Shown here: positions 10,866 through 23,229 of the stretch, in pieces
How the letters are laid out: each line of letters begins with the position of its first letter
How positions within the stretch are numbered: position 1 is the stretch's first letter
Source of the DNA: Blepharisma japonicum
Taxonomy: Eukaryota; Ciliophora; Heterotrichea; Heterotrichida; Blepharismidae
Reading direction: 5' to 3'
Assembly (NCBI GenBank): GCA_949751835.1
Contig: CATKHK010000002.1
Coordinates: 434,001-498,000, forward strand
Length of the DNA: 64,000 nucleotides
Made by a program: the position numbers and the translations under genes
Notes under the pieces: generated by a model
What the model saw: only the letters and a program-made list of their open reading frames with translations
What the model was told of the DNA's origin: nothing
The model's database searches: none

Positions 10866-12488
10866 TTATCTTTTGGTTTCCCAAATAAATGTTTCCAAGC
10901 TCTTCTGCAGTTCCTTGGCAAGCGCTCCAACTTGATTTTCTCTATTTGCATTTTTAACTAAGCTTGGAGATTCATATATAGAAGTAAAGGCAATTAAGCA
11001 GTTTTCGCATTTTCTCATTCTTTCTTCTCGACTGAGATCCACACCTACCATTACTGGTGCTACCAAAGTAGATGTGACGATAGCTCTAAACTGTTTTAGC
11101 ATTAAAGAGGCAACATTAATTCCAGTCCTTATATAAGATTCATATTTTGAGTCAATAAGCCCTTTAGCCAGATTCACTATTAATGCGCAGTGCTCTAAAT
11201 TTAACCCTTCAGCTTTACTTTCAATGAGGCTGTATTTTAATACGTCAGCTGTAACTGATATATCATTCATCATATTTAATGCACTTATTGTAGCATTCAC
11301 ATCTCCTCTTGCTCAATAACTCACTACTAGTGAAGTGTTTTCAGTTCGTCTTTTGATGACAGAGAGGATGCTGCTATGGTTTTTGTAAATCTCATTTATA
11401 ATTTCTTCAGCGTTTTCTACAGGAGCATTTCTAGGCATAAAGTCATTGACATCAATCCCAACTGGCTCTTCAGAGTTTGCCGCGACAAAGCTAGTCATCA
11501 TGTCAGACTTTGACTTTTTCTTAGCTTTTGGGATATTTGGAACCACTTTTTGCTCCTCTATTCTAGCAGCAGCTGTATTCGCATTTAAGTCTTGAGTCCA
11601 ATATGAAAAAGAAGTCCCATTAATTGACAGGCCTACAATCATCCCATCTTTTGAGTTGACTTTTAAGTCTTCCACTCCTCTTCATGTCGTTTCGTAAACT
11701 CCTGACAAATCTCCATGCTCAATTTCCCACGATTTTAAAGAGTCATTTGTGGCTGAAAATAAAACAGTCCCATCGTCATCAAAACAAATCTTTTGAATAG
11801 GCAAAGAATCTGGCGCAGTTGAAGATATATGACCGAAATTTTCCATATCCCAGTATTGGACTACTCTATCTTGATGGCCAGAAGCTAGAGTTAAATGCTG
11901 GGGATTGAAGCTCATACATGTAATTGGTGAATTGGTTATGGAAAACTCAAATATTTTCCTCGATGTATTTAAATCCCAAAGTTTTATGTTACCATCAACT
12001 CCTCCTGATGCTAAAAAGTTTCCATCCGGGCTGAATTCGACCACGTTTACTGATCCTCTATGGCCTTTAAAAGTTTGTACACAAGCTTTTTTCCTTAAGT
12101 CCCATATCTTGACATTGCAGTCTGTGGATCCTGTTGCGAGGTAGTTTTGTTGGCCTGCTGGAAATGGAGCAATAGTTGTGCATGATGACATGTGGCCTTT
12201 TAAGCTGCTGATCGCTCGCTGAGATTTTAAATCTCATATGATTACTGTACCGCCGAATGATCCAGAATAGACTTCATCTTCGTTTGGCGAAAAAGCAACA
12301 CTTGTTATATCAGAAGAATGCCCTTGAAGATTTAAGAGGGATTCTTTTCTTGAAATTTTCCAGAGCCTGACGTTTTTAGCATCATCACCAGCAGCAACAA
12401 CTTGAAAAGATCTTGGACCAATTGTGGCACAAGTAGCAATGCTGCTGCCGGGTGCACTTAAGGCAATATCAAACTCAAAATGTATCAT
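10866..12488 (-). CDS. KATNB1: Katanin p80 subunit (WD40 + con80)
   Basis: 540 residues from ATG 12488 to TAA, in one frame once TGA codons (12234, 11682, 11313) are read as Trp. Residues 1-270 form about six WD40 repeats (LWKISRKESLLNLQGHSSD, KIWDLRKKACVQTFKGH, IKLWDLNTSRKIFEF and others). After a linker comes the katanin con80 domain: SYWARGDVNATISALNM, YSLIESKAEGLNLEHC, DSKYESYIRTGINVASLML and GVDLSREERMRKCENC match animal p80 closely. p80 targets and activates the p60 AAA ATPase that severs microtubules, which matters for cilia and cell division. The TGA-Trp in SYWARGD falls on a conserved Trp. Confidence 0.95.
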
Positions 12489-12585
12489 ATTTATAATTTA
12501 AAGTTCGAAGAGTTAAAAATTTTATTCGAAAATATACCTCTAGATAGGAATTAATTATTATTTCATATTTCACAAAATAAAGCTA

Positions 12586-12915
12586 TTATTTATTGGTTTT
12601 TTCTTGCTTGTCTCGTTCTCCAAATGTTACTAAATCTGATGCACCTTCCTGTGAATATATAAAGCCTCCTTGCTGGCTATCATATATATCAAGGAATTGA
12701 TATCTTTGTGGAACAGCTTCAACCTTTGTGTTTTTGAATTTACCAAGACCGCCTAGATTCGGTCCTTTTGTAGTTCCAGTCATTCCTTCTTCTTGGCCTT
12801 GCAATTGACTACCCATCTCTTTAGCTTTATCCCCTGAGATGTCATGAATATTCTTCATACCTTCTTTCTGATCGCCACTTTCATATGGCTTGTTTTTTTC
12901 ATTTTTTTCTGCCAT
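12586..12915 (-). CDS. Small acidic/basic hypothetical protein
   Basis: 109 residues from ATG 12915 to TAA. It is hydrophilic with no Cys or Trp: Lys/Glu-rich at both ends and Gly-rich in the middle (GPNLGGLGKF). The segment QRYQFLDIYDSQQGGFIYSQ is the only ordered-looking part. No family recognised and no membrane segment. It lies 97 bp from the start of katanin p80 on the same strand. It is accepted as a gene because of its clean ATG-to-TAA frame and unbiased composition in an AT-rich setting. Confidence 0.6.
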   Translation of the reverse strand: MAEKNEKNKPYESGDQKEGMKNIHDISGDKAKEMGSQLQGQEEGMTGTTKGPNLGGLGKFKNTKVEAVPQRYQFLDIYDSQQGGFIYSQEGASDLVTFGERDKQEKTNK

Positions 12916-13067
12916 TTAAATTATTATGATTTCTATATGTCTCATTTGATTTCTACTACTTCTGAATGCTCATACTTATTATTTATATTAGAATTGGAGT
13001 CTTTAAAAGAATCATAAATTTGCCATATTTAATTATAAGTATTTAATCTTTATTATCTTGACCATTA

Positions 13068-13316
13068 TTATTTTGTGTCAGAATTTTTTGGCGAATGCTT
13101 TTCAATTTCATTTTTTGCCTCTTGCTTTATCTCATCCACTTTTACTGCAGTTCGAGGCATCACTTTTGTTACTTCATTGCTCACTCCTGTTTTAAGCTTT
13201 TCACCTGCATGCTGTGAATTTCAGTAGCTATTCGGACTATATATTTGATAGCCAATAACTACCGTTGCTATTCCTCCTAAAACCCAACTCATCCTTATCC
13301 CTCCCATTCCGCTCAT
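13068..13316 (-). CDS. Small single-pass membrane protein
   Basis: 82 residues from ATG 13316 to TAA 13068, visible only if the TGA in NSYWNS is Trp. Residues about 9-27 form one hydrophobic segment (MSWVLGGIATVVIGYQIY) after a short Gly/Met-rich N-terminus; the remaining 55 residues are a charged, probably helical tail (KVDEIKQEAKNEIEKH). The layout resembles small mitochondrial or ER membrane proteins with one helix and a soluble tail, but no family is recognised. It sits 45 bp downstream of the EF-hand giant gene end, on the same strand. Confidence 0.65.
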
Positions 13317-13361
13317 CTTTATTAATGGACATTATTATTTGAAATTAAATTAAGGTTATAT

Positions 13362-16300
13362 CTAAATAGGTCTTGGATGTAATTGCTTGTCTCTAACTCT
13401 ATCTTTATAAATATCAAGGAGAAATCTATAGTCGACCATTCCATCTTTCATTGCTACCCCAATGATCTTCCTCCATTGTTCATCGCTTAAGGAAATTTCT
13501 CTTAAAAATCCTGACAGCACATCTTTAGCTTGCTGAAACTCAATTCTCCCACCTTTGGCTAAGGAGTCAAAAGCTGTCTGCAATAGTTTTCTATTTTTCG
13601 AAATCAGTTTGCAAATATCTTCATATTGCCTCGAGTCTTCCCATGTATTTCTTTCTACATCTTTAAATGTATTCAGCCATTCCCTCATATCGAGTACATT
13701 ATCTTTTCTGATATCAATAATATCAAACAAATCTTTGAGAATACTGAAAGGCGGTGCTGGCTCATTTGATAGCTGGCACAGTCTATTTACTAATGCTGTA
13801 AAATTAGCAAAAGTAAGTTTTCTATTTCTTTCTGTGTCAAATTGATGAAAAGCGTCTTTTGGAGATAGCATATATGAGTACATGTTTTGTCTTAATGTGT
13901 TTAATCGCTGTTGAGCAGTTCCTTTAATGATGTGTTCAGTTTCTGGGGTCTTAAATCGTTTTTTAAACTCATCCCAGTCAATCAGCCCATCGTTATTTGT
14001 ATCAATTCTTGCCTGGATCATATCAATATCTTTTGCTGTTAAGCCAATGTTCAGCTTTCTCATTGCATTTCTAAACTCTGTGATAGAAAGTTTTCCTGAC
14101 TGGTCAGCATCCATTTGTTTGAAAACATCTTCCAGGCTATATGGACTTGCCCTTATAAGTCCTTGTAAAACTCTTAAAGGATCTTCATCAGTCTTTATAG
14201 AAGATTGGGTCAATGTAGAAGTTGAAGGTCTGGAAGAAACTTTGCTTGATCGGGTGCCTGCAAAAGTGCTCATGAATTTGCGATGGTCGAAGTGAGTTTT
14301 GAAATCTTGGAATCCTATAAGTGAGCTATTATTAGAAATGGTGTTTCAGACCCTTGTCAACTCGTTTTGATCGAATCGTTTAGGAATTAAAGAAACGATG
14401 GCTTGCTCAAATTCAGTTTTTGTCAGCTTGTTTTGAGGATAGCCTTTATGATAACTTAAAAAGAAATTAAAGGCTGCATTGATGTCAGCAAAATTGCTTC
14501 GGATTGCATCTTTAATTTCTTGCATACATTGACTGGAGTAGTTAAACCCACCAAGCCCTAAGTCCCAGTCTTGATCAGAAATGTATCCTTTCTTATGAGG
14601 GTCTAAGTATGCAAAGAGCTGCTGAATTAGCTGTTGCGTCAAATTGAAGCCAGATAAAGCTTGGCTATCAGATAGCCACTTGGTAAATTGGTCCAAAGTA
14701 ATTTTCCCAGTTTCTCCTGACACAGTGTCAAATGCTGCCTTATAGCTGGCAAAGTGCCTAGAAATATAAATTCCCAATTGTTGTTTGGCGCTTTCTCTTC
14801 AATCAGCATTTCTTTTTTCTTCAAAAAGCGTTTTAAAATCTGACAGCTGGATTAAATTTCTTTTATAGGTATCCAAGAGTTTATAAAGCCTATCAATTTT
14901 ATTTGAATTGCAGTCTTCTTCTTTGACTTTCAATACATTAATAACTCCATATCTTAGATCATCTTTACTGACGATGCCATCAAAATCTTTATCAAAAGCT
15001 CTGAAGGCTTCTTCAATTGTTACATTTTCACTGGAAATCCACTGACGAAGCTTGCTCAGAGTTTCTGATTCCCAATTTCAGCTGTCTTGAGTCTTGGGGG
15101 GCTCTATATTAGCATCTCTTACTACTGCTGCAAAAGCCTCAAAGTCAATTAGCCCTATTCTCTGTTTGTCCATAGTAGCAAAAAGTCCATCTTTAATGGG
15201 CTGAGATAAAGTAAGCAATAAATCAAGTCCATCAGAGAAATCTTTGGAAGATAAAACACCATTTCTTTCTCTGTCAAACAGCTTAAATGCGTCTCCATAA
15301 CTAAGCTTTTTTCTTATCAAAGTATTTCGAATTTCGCTTATAACTGACTTCGCTCTATCAGGTGGAAGTGGTTGGCTAGGGAAAGGAGCTGAAGCATTGA
15401 TTTCTGCATATGATGAGCTTGAAAGGACTGAATAAATATCTTGAATATCAATAAACCCATCTTGATTTACATCAAATTTCAGTGCCACATCAATGATTAC
15501 ATATCGTGACAATCTTTGCTGCACTTTAGTTAGCAAAAAGTCAGCGAATTTTTGCACTGGGACTCTTCCACCCATTCTTTTTAATAGCAACTCTGGCGTC
15601 AAATTATTTTGCTTCAAAAATATTTGTAGCCTTAATATTGTTGCCTTCAGAGGATCTTGAGGTGGCAACCCAGGCCCTTCAAGTTTGTCTAAAAATTCAT
15701 TAAACTCTATTTGATTTGTGCCTTTGTTCAAAATATTACCAAGTCTTTCTATATCTACTGCTTCAATTCCTAAGTTTGCTTTATAGATGCAATTTTGGAA
15801 TTTATTTATATCTAATTTCCCCGTATGCTTTGTGTCAGCTTCCTCAAATAATTTTCTTAAAGCTTGTGTGTCTCCTTGCATTTTTTGTTCGATTTTTCTT
15901 AAAATGGCATCTTTTCAATCTCCATCATATTCAATAGGAGTTTGCGACACTTGAACCAAAAAATCTTGGACATCTATAAAATCACGTTTCCCAGCTGCAT
16001 TTCTTGCGATATCGACAGCATTTCCTACAGTTAAGGATGGATCTATGCGCTGCAAAGCTTGAGCCATTTCTTGAATACTTAACCTTTGCCTTCCTTGAGC
16101 ATTAATTTTTATTAATATGTCTTCAGGCTTAATTTTATGTGAAATTATAGTGTCGCGGAGGGCCTGAAGCGGGCCAGCTTCTTCGTAAATTTTATTTCTT
16201 CATTCATTTATATCAATAACGCTGTCATTATTGCTATCAAAGTTCTTGAACAAAATGTCAGCATCTGAAAACACGAATTCAAATTCTTCCATTGCCCTTC

Positions 16301-18374
16301 TCCACTGGTCTTTATTCATAGTTTCACTTGCTCCAGAAACCATTTTCAAGTGCTGAAACCCTTGTTCTGCAGTCATTTTTGAACCTCTCAGCCAATTTTT
16401 TATTTTTCTTAAGCATCTCTCAGTAGTTTGTTTAGGGGCTTCAAAAACTTGAAAGCCTCTACAAAATTCACCTTCAGAAATTTCATCCCTATCCTTATTA
16501 ATTTTCCTAAACGCTTGATCAGCTTCAAAAGCCTTTATTCTTCCTCCGCTTTGTTCACATATATAATTAACAAAATTTTGTTTGGTTAGAATATTTCCCT
16601 TAGTAGCCCTTTTGAAAAAATCAGGTAATGAGAACTCTTTCAAATATCCTCTAACTTTATCAGAAATTTCATCTCTTGGACCTGGGACAGACCGTGACAT
16701 TTTAGTTTCACTCATAATATCACTAAAAACTGAAACATTTGAAGATGAAGGAGCAATTATATTCCTTGCACATTTTATAAGATCAAGCGGAGACGCTGAG
16801 ATTAAATTCCCCTCTCTTAGTACTGCTTTTAGCTGATGAATGTTTATAGTGATACCTGCCTTTTTCATAATTGATAATAGTTCCGATGGGCTTTGAGAAA
16901 CTCTTGGCCTCATCCCTCCTGATTGAGATAAAGAAGTTATTACTAGTTTTTTGTCCCAAATAAGCTGGGCAATAGGAATTACTGCAAATCTATCGTAATT
17001 TGCAGTCAAATCTGAAGCGACTGAGACTTTTGATTGATGCACTTTAGGAGCATTCATTCGTTGTAAGTCATCAATAAACACTTTGTATCTGATTTTATTG
17101 GCAGATTTGCAGTTTGTGGCAGCGATTAAATGGTTGAGGTTATCTTCTGTAACTAGAGGGCTTCCTAACATTTTTGCTGATTCAAAAAACTCTTCAGTTG
17201 AAAGAAGCCCCTTACCTGATTGGTCTTTGGCTTGACAGATTAAGGTAAACTTAGCTTGATTTTCAATCAAAAAACTCATAAGGCTTACAGGCTCAGGCCT
17301 AAAACTAGTTAATGATTTGGCTTGTCGTGCTAATGGTTTCTCTGTAAAATTATGAGCTGAGCTAGGTCTAATTGGACTTTCTGGGCTTCTGAAAGGCTGC
17401 TCGTCTGTAAGCCTTGCTTCCACTTTATTTGGATGTGCTGATAAAGGTCTTGGCCTTACTGTTTGCTTTGGATGTTGTGGTCTTTCCAATTCAATTTTCC
17501 TGTTTTCCGCTTCTTTCGTCATTGGGCTAAAAATTTCCTTTTTATCTTCTACTCTTGACTTTTCCATATCTATGCTTGAAAGTTCTAGAGAAATGTTTTT
17601 TTCTCTTGATTCTTGATTTGGTCTCATTTCAAAACTCTCCATTGTTTTCTCGGGATTTCTTGGATTCGAAGGCCTTACCAATTCATTTTTTGGCATCGCG
17701 AAATCAGCAGTCGGCTTGCTGTCTTCAAATTTGAATCCTTCGAAATTTTTGAATCCAGGGGATGCTGACTGAGCTCTATTTCTAAATTCGCTTGTTTTCT
17801 CTGTACCTACGCGGGCAGTGCTAGGCCTGAGTTCAATTCCTAATGTGTTTCTTAACCACTTTTCTCCATCTTCAGTAATGATTCCCTGTGGCGGGACTTC
17901 CTGGAATTTTCTTTGAAATACAACTGCTATTACTTTATTCTTGGCTACTAAGCTACCCAATCCAGGGATTTCGACCCTGATATCTTCATTCTGCTTGAGA
18001 GAATCACTGATTTTTCTGATTTCTTGATCCAACCGTTTTTTGATTTCATCTTTATTGATCCCAGAACCAGCAGAAAGCTCAGCATAATTTATCTTTACTG
18101 TAGGAACGCTACCTCCAAACCCTTTATTTGAATAAGGCCTAACCCCTGTTGAGTGAGCTATCCCTGAACGAACTCCAGGTGCTAATTCAGATGCAACTAT
18201 AAAAACTGGTTCTCTTTGATCGCGATTTGATAGTGACTGAGTTGTCACACCATCTAAAGAAACCTGTGAGGTGAATGTAAAAGTCCCGAATTTTGGGATG
18301 ACTACGCCTTTTTTTCTGTTGAGGCATTGAATGAGATATCTTCCTAAGGCTGCCCAAACTTGAGAGTCTTCCAT
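13362..18374 (-). CDS. Giant CCDC81-HU / multi-EF-hand protein
   Basis: 1,670 residues in one uninterrupted frame across about five TGA=Trp codons. The first 170 residues match the paired HU-like domains of CCDC81-type proteins (VWAALGRYLIQCLNRKKGVV, IPKFGTFTF, then IPGLGSLVA). Residues 200-370 are a disordered Ser/Pro linker. From about 370 to the end run many EF-hands, some degenerate and some with good calcium loops (DSNNDSVIDINEW, DVNQDGFIDIQD, DRERNGVLSSKD, DKDFDGIVSKDD, DQSGKLSITE, DTNNDGLIDWDE). CCDC81 is a centrosome/cilium protein in animals. A basal-body or cortical calcium-scaffold role is inferred. Divergent partner at 18507. Confidence 0.88.
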
Positions 18375-18506
18375 TTTTAAAGAATAGAGAGCTAGAACTA
18401 TTTCTTTCTCAAACTGAAATAATTAGAAAATGATATTTGGGTTTTAGACTTATATCACGATTACGGGTTATTTTTATAAATCATTTTTAGTATTCCACAA
18501 ATAAAA

Positions 18507-18956
18507 ATGCAAAATGATGTGAGAATTATCCAATTATACGGGAGGAATAAAACGCCTGTTGAAGGCTTGTCTCCAAGAAGAAAAAGAAGTTATAAAATAG
18601 TAGCAAACGCCAAGCTTTGTAAAACATCAAAACCTGTAACTCCAATAACATCAAGATCACCTATTTATCCAATTTCAGATGAAAATCGATATTTATCCCC
18701 GTCGTTATTCAGGTGTGGTGATTTATTAGTTCCGATAATATCTTCCCCGCAAATCCAAAAATCCAATGCACAAATTGTAAAAAAATTGAAATCATTTAAA
18801 AAAATTGGGTATCAAACTTCTAAAAATATTAGAAAAGATGCACAAAATGATATTAATGCTGCTTCATTTAGAGTCAAGCATTCAGCATCAAGAATTAAGC
18901 AGCTTCTTGATGGGAAAACTTTAGTATCGCAAAATGATATATTAAGCACTGGATAA
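18507..18956 (+). CDS. Basic hypothetical protein
   Basis: 149 residues, ATG 18507 to TAA, divergent from the EF-hand giant with 132 bp between starts. Rich in Lys, Arg, Ser and Pro (SPRRKRSYK, SRSPIYPIS), without Cys clusters, Trp or hydrophobic stretches, so largely disordered. Short SP motifs suggest phosphorylation by proline-directed kinases. No family recognised. Confidence 0.65.
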   Translation: MQNDVRIIQLYGRNKTPVEGLSPRRKRSYKIVANAKLCKTSKPVTPITSRSPIYPISDENRYLSPSLFRCGDLLVPIISSPQIQKSNAQIVKKLKSFKKIGYQTSKNIRKDAQNDINAASFRVKHSASRIKQLLDGKTLVSQNDILSTG

Positions 18957-19180
18957 AATTATTAAATAATTGTTTAAATTTATGTAAAATATTTGGCTTA
19001 CTATTTAATAAATCTAGATACTCAAGATAATATAGGAATGGCTTTCCTGAAGAGTTCGAGTCAACTATTAATTAAATATATTATAGCAAGTTAACACAAA
19101 ATTGGTCCGAAAGAAAAAGGTCTAAATCAATAAACACGATCGTAAATCCTAATAAAATTAATTAGCAACATCTATTGATC

Positions 19181-20797
19181 ATGAACTCTAAAAATTGATT
19201 TAAAGAAAATATTTCCACTTGTAGCTTTTCTGAATGCAATCAAGAATCTGAATTTGCTTGCCAATGCTCAGAATCATTTTGATGTAAAAATCACATTTGA
19301 ATTCATGAAATTTCTTCAACAGCAACCCATTCTGTAAGTTCACTGCTCATTGATATTTATGATTCAACTAAAGAGTCAATTATGAAAGTCCTACTAAAAG
19401 AAAGATCTAAGCTTGATGAAATGCATACTAAAATTCAGGGTTTTATATCTGAAAATAATTTCAGCTTCGATAAGATATTGAGCACAACCTTGAATGAAGT
19501 TATAAGTAATATCATTCTGATTGATCAAATTTGTGTTGAACTTAGAGATACTGAAAAAATACACAAATTCGAAAAAAATCCTTTACTTAAGTCTATGGTT
19601 CTAGGTCCACAGGATGGAATAAGAACGATAAAAAAAGTTTTAAAGTGAAATTGGTGCTTCGAAAATGATGATTTCTATATCAGTACTCTTAATATTTTGA
19701 AAAGCAAGCTTATTGAAATTCAAGAATTTGAAAACTGAACTTTAAGTTTAGAAACTCATGATAGGAATGATCATATAGAGACTATAAGTAAATCATTACA
19801 AGATGAAATCAATTCTAGATTCACTTTAAATTTTGAAAAAGAAAAATTGTTAACTTATTGTTGCATAAGTGAAAAAATTAATTCAAGTTATCAGGAATAC
19901 TTAGAAAAGTACCAAAATATTAATAGAGTATCGAAAAGATATATAGAAAATTTAATATATGATACAAACTATCTATATAATATTGTTCTCAGAGAATCCA
20001 CTGGATTATGGACTATTAATATCGAGTCTAAGCAAAAAGAATGAAAAATGCTTCCGACCCCGGATAAAATGGGTCATCAAACATGCATTGTGAAGCTTCC
20101 AAATTCCGAGCTATTTTGTTTTGGAAGCGCGAATTCCTTTTCTGGCGCTGCTTATATATGTGATCTTCAATCTTGAAGCATTCGAAAGTATTTACCTTAT
20201 ACAGATCCACGTAACCATTCAGGAGGAATTTTTTATAAAAATGCCGTCTATATTTTTGGAGGCAAAAAAAAAAACAAAAATAAAGGTTATTTTTACAGGA
20301 GCGATTGTTGCGATGTAGAAAAATTTGATTTAAAAAAGAATATTTGAGTAAAACTCCCACCTATAATAGTGCCATCACATGGTTGCTCTTGCACAATTTT
20401 TAAAAATCAAATTTTTTTCTGTGGTGATAGTAACTGAAGGCTGTATAAATACGATTTATTGATTGAGAGCTGCTCAGAAATCGAGTCAATTGAAGTAATT
20501 ATGAATCGCAGTAAAATATTATTCACTCGAAATTTCAAACTTTATCTTCTCCAGCAGAATGGGCCGATTTTTGAGAGCGGAGTAGAAAATGAATATATGT
20601 TTAACAATATTGGAATAAGCAATATGACTTATTTTTATAGCACCTCAATAGTATTTATTGGAAATATTGTTTATTTTTCTATATATTACGATCAGGATGT
20701 CTCTTTATATCAGTTTAATTTATCGGGAGGGTTGCTGAAAAAGTTGCCGGTATCTCATGAAGGGCAGCAGGGATTAGCCAATTTTCTGATTAACTAA
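19181..20797 (+). CDS. B-box zinc finger + kelch-repeat protein
   Basis: 538 residues from ATG 19181 to TAA. The frame is open only if nine TGA codons are Trp, the densest UGA use in the window. Residues 14-45 form a B-box-like zinc cluster (CSFSECNQESEFACQCSE, then FWCKNHIWIHE). Residues 60-285 are helical coiled coil. From about 290 onward there are kelch-type blades with paired aromatics and GG turns (GHQTCIV, YIFGGKKK, DVEKFDLKKNIW, SHGCSCTIF), likely forming a beta-propeller. Ciliates have many B-box/kelch proteins of this plan; they are thought to be protein-binding adaptors. Partner unknown. Confidence 0.85.
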
Positions 20798-20884
20798 ATA
20801 AATTTGATATAGTTATATAACTAGCTGCGCAAATACAAAGTAATTTCAAGTAATTATTCTATAATACTTCAATTAAATTTTTAA

Positions 20885-22213
20885 ATGGATTCTTACTCTG
20901 AAAGAGGTCTCGAAGAAAAAATTGCATCAATTCGAGCAACTCTTAAACGGCTTGGCAGCTCATTGGAAGAAGATGTAATAGCTACTCAGGAATTTGAAGA
21001 AGGTGGAACTGGAGCTGTTGCAAGTTCACACTCAAAATATAGCCAAGATTCAGACTCGTCAGATTCCAATTCTTTTAATATTCCTGCTACATTTGATGCC
21101 TTGAAAAATCGCCAGCAGGAATCATACACCCCTGAAGACCCTTGGGAATCTAAGTCCACACTTGACTATGAAAAAGAAAAAAATGCGCTTCTTGAAAAAC
21201 AAATAAAAGAAAAAGACCAAAATATCCGAGATTTAATGGTTTTACAGACTGGCTTAAAGGATTCAATTGAAAAAAACCTTGAAGAGCTTAAAAAGGCACA
21301 AGATGAAGCTTATGGATATAAGCAACTTTTAGATAATTTGAGTAACGAAAATAATGGACTGAGGAAGATCTTAGCAGAAAAAGACAGAGAAATCTCAAAA
21401 TATCGCAATGATTTTGAAAATATTAAAAAAGAAAAAGAAGCAAGCTTGAAGGAGTTTGAACGGACCAGAAGACAGGCAGAAAAAGTAGAGGAATTATGTG
21501 AAGAAGTCAGTCGATTGAAAGATTTAAATCAGGCTTTAAAATCAAGGAGTGGGGAAATAAGGCAAGATCCTAATAATAGCAGAATTATAAGTTCTTACCA
21601 AGAGCAATTGAATATCAGAGACAGCCAAATTAATGAATTAGAAAAAGAAAGATTGGTGCTTTTAAAAGAAATAGATAGAATTAAATCAGAAAAGCGCCGA
21701 ACCCCTCCAATCAAGTTATCTAGGGACGAAAATTATTTAGAGGACACCCAAGCTAAAGAAGCGGTTAATGCTCAACCTTTAACAGAAAGAGCCCAAGCTG
21801 CAAGCTCTTATAAAGACTTGTGCAAAGATATGATGAAAATATTAGGTGTCTCTCATAGGAAAGATCTATTTTCAAAAGTTTTACATCTTCAACAATTCCA
21901 TGAAAAATTCAAAAAAGAGAAAAAACTTATCAATAATATAGCGAACCTCATAATAGATTGCTCTCCTCCAAATTCATTTGAAAAAAGTCCTAATGTTCAT
22001 CAAATTTGGAAATGATTCACTAAGATATTAGAAGAATATATGAAGTTAAAGCAATCTCCTTACCAAGATATCATAAATGAGCTGTGCAACATTGTTAAAA
22101 CAGACCCAATTAACTTAATTGACGATGTAAAAAATATTATTTCTGATAACTACAAACTGAAAAACCCGAGGCAGCGTCAAGATTTTCCTACGAGAGAAAG
22201 AAAATTAAGTTAA
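20885..22213 (+). CDS. Coiled-coil protein with conserved-looking C-terminal helix domain
   Basis: 442 residues from ATG 20885 to TAA; the TGA at 22013 is Trp (QIWKWFTKI). The N-terminal 80 residues are acidic and Ser-rich, residues 90-290 are a near-continuous coiled coil, and the last 130 residues are a Cys-poor helical domain (SYKDLCKDMMKILGVSHRKD, LFSKVLHLQQFHEKFKK). That tail looks like those of some centrosomal coiled-coil proteins, but I cannot assign a family. A structural role at the basal body or cytoskeleton is possible. Confidence 0.75.
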
Positions 22214-22243
22214 ATTTTATGATAAATCCATATAAATTTTGCA

Positions 22244-22657
22244 TTATTCAGTCATACTTAACGCAAGTATATTGTGTGAGCACAAAAGTGCTATTTTTCT
22301 TCGAAACTCAAAAGGACCCATCAATAATATTTTGGATCCAGGGTTCAGCTTATCTTTAATCTCCTCAAAAGGCTGATACTCCATTCCTTTAAAGATCAGC
22401 TTTCCATCAGTCAGAGTCATCAAAAAGCACCGGATTTTTCCTTTTTCATCACACTCCCTCCTTGAAATATCCTTACAATCTATTATTTCAGCTACACAGT
22501 TTTTTTGAAATATCCCTCTATCAATTTCTCCTTCCTCCAAGCCTGAATTCACAATATTTCCTATTGGATTATCCAACACGAAATTTCAGGCTTCTTCTTC
22601 GCTTGAAAAGGCCCTTTTCAAGCTTATCGTGGTATCTCCTATTTTCAGAAAATTCAT
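22244..22657 (-). CDS. RMI1/TDRD3-like OB-fold protein
   Basis: 137 residues from ATG 22657 to TAA; Trp in EEAWNFV is TGA. The segment CFLMTLTDGKLIFKGMEYQP, then LNPGSKILLMGPFEFRRKIALL, is the signature of the N-terminal OB domain of RMI1 and TDRD3 (TDG..EY.P...L.PG.K.LL.G.....G.LLL). RMI1 is part of the BLM/TOP3/RMI complex that dissolves recombination intermediates. RMI1 and TDRD3 are normally much longer; here the OB domain makes up almost the whole protein. Convergent with the previous gene, only 30 bp apart. Confidence 0.75.
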
Positions 22658-22686
22658 AGCGGCAAAGTATTTAATTCTAATTAGAG

Positions 22687-23229
22687 TTAGATTAGTGGTG
22701 AATAATTATATTCAGCCTTGTTATGCATTATGAGCTGATCCCCGACAAAATAAAAACTATCAGACCTGGTTTCCCAAGGGTTGTCTACCATTTGCTGCAT
22801 TAGATCTTCAGGCAGTTCAGGGATTTCATAGATCACTTCCCAAGAGTTCCTGGTATTTGGAATACAGAAATCTAAATTGAAATCAAAATTCTTCAGCAGA
22901 GTGTTCCTGAAGTAGTGTCTTTCAATCATTCGGAAGTTTCTTACCTCTCTGCTGCCTACTGTGAAGTCAATTGTGCTACCCAGTGCTCGGAGCCTCAGAA
23001 AATCAGGTCCTAAATGATATTTAATTGTCCTCACAGAGTCATCTTCTTCAATTGGTTCAGCTGGAGCTTCATTGTCATTTTGGACCTCAAAAAGAACCAT
23101 ACCTGATTCCAGATCTCGAACTTTGAAGTATACGAATTCTATATTGTAAACGTTTGCAGAAAGGGGGCAGAGGAAGTTTGGAGTGGCTTCTGTCAATTGT
23201 AAAACATAATCTGGAGTGATACGGTCCAT
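22687..23229 (-). CDS. UNC119: UNC119 lipid-binding chaperone
   Basis: 180 residues, TAA end, ATG 23229. It aligns along nearly its full length with the UNC119/PDE6-delta fold: ITPDYVLQLTEATPNFLCP, FVYFKVRDLESGMVLFEV, TVGSREVRNFRMIERHYFRN, then FDFNLDFCIPNTRNSWE and SDSFYFVGDQLIMHNKAEY. UNC119 wraps N-myristoylated N-termini and carries such proteins, including cargo for cilia, with release by ARL3. It keeps the UNC119-type HYFRN and HNKA motifs that separate it from PDE6-delta. Both Trp codons are TGG. Candidate clients with MG starts are encoded elsewhere in this window. Confidence 0.97.
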   Translation of the reverse strand: MDRITPDYVLQLTEATPNFLCPLSANVYNIEFVYFKVRDLESGMVLFEVQNDNEAPAEPIEEDDSVRTIKYHLGPDFLRLRALGSTIDFTVGSREVRNFRMIERHYFRNTLLKNFDFNLDFCIPNTRNSWEVIYEIPELPEDLMQQMVDNPWETRSDSFYFVGDQLIMHNKAEYNYSPLI

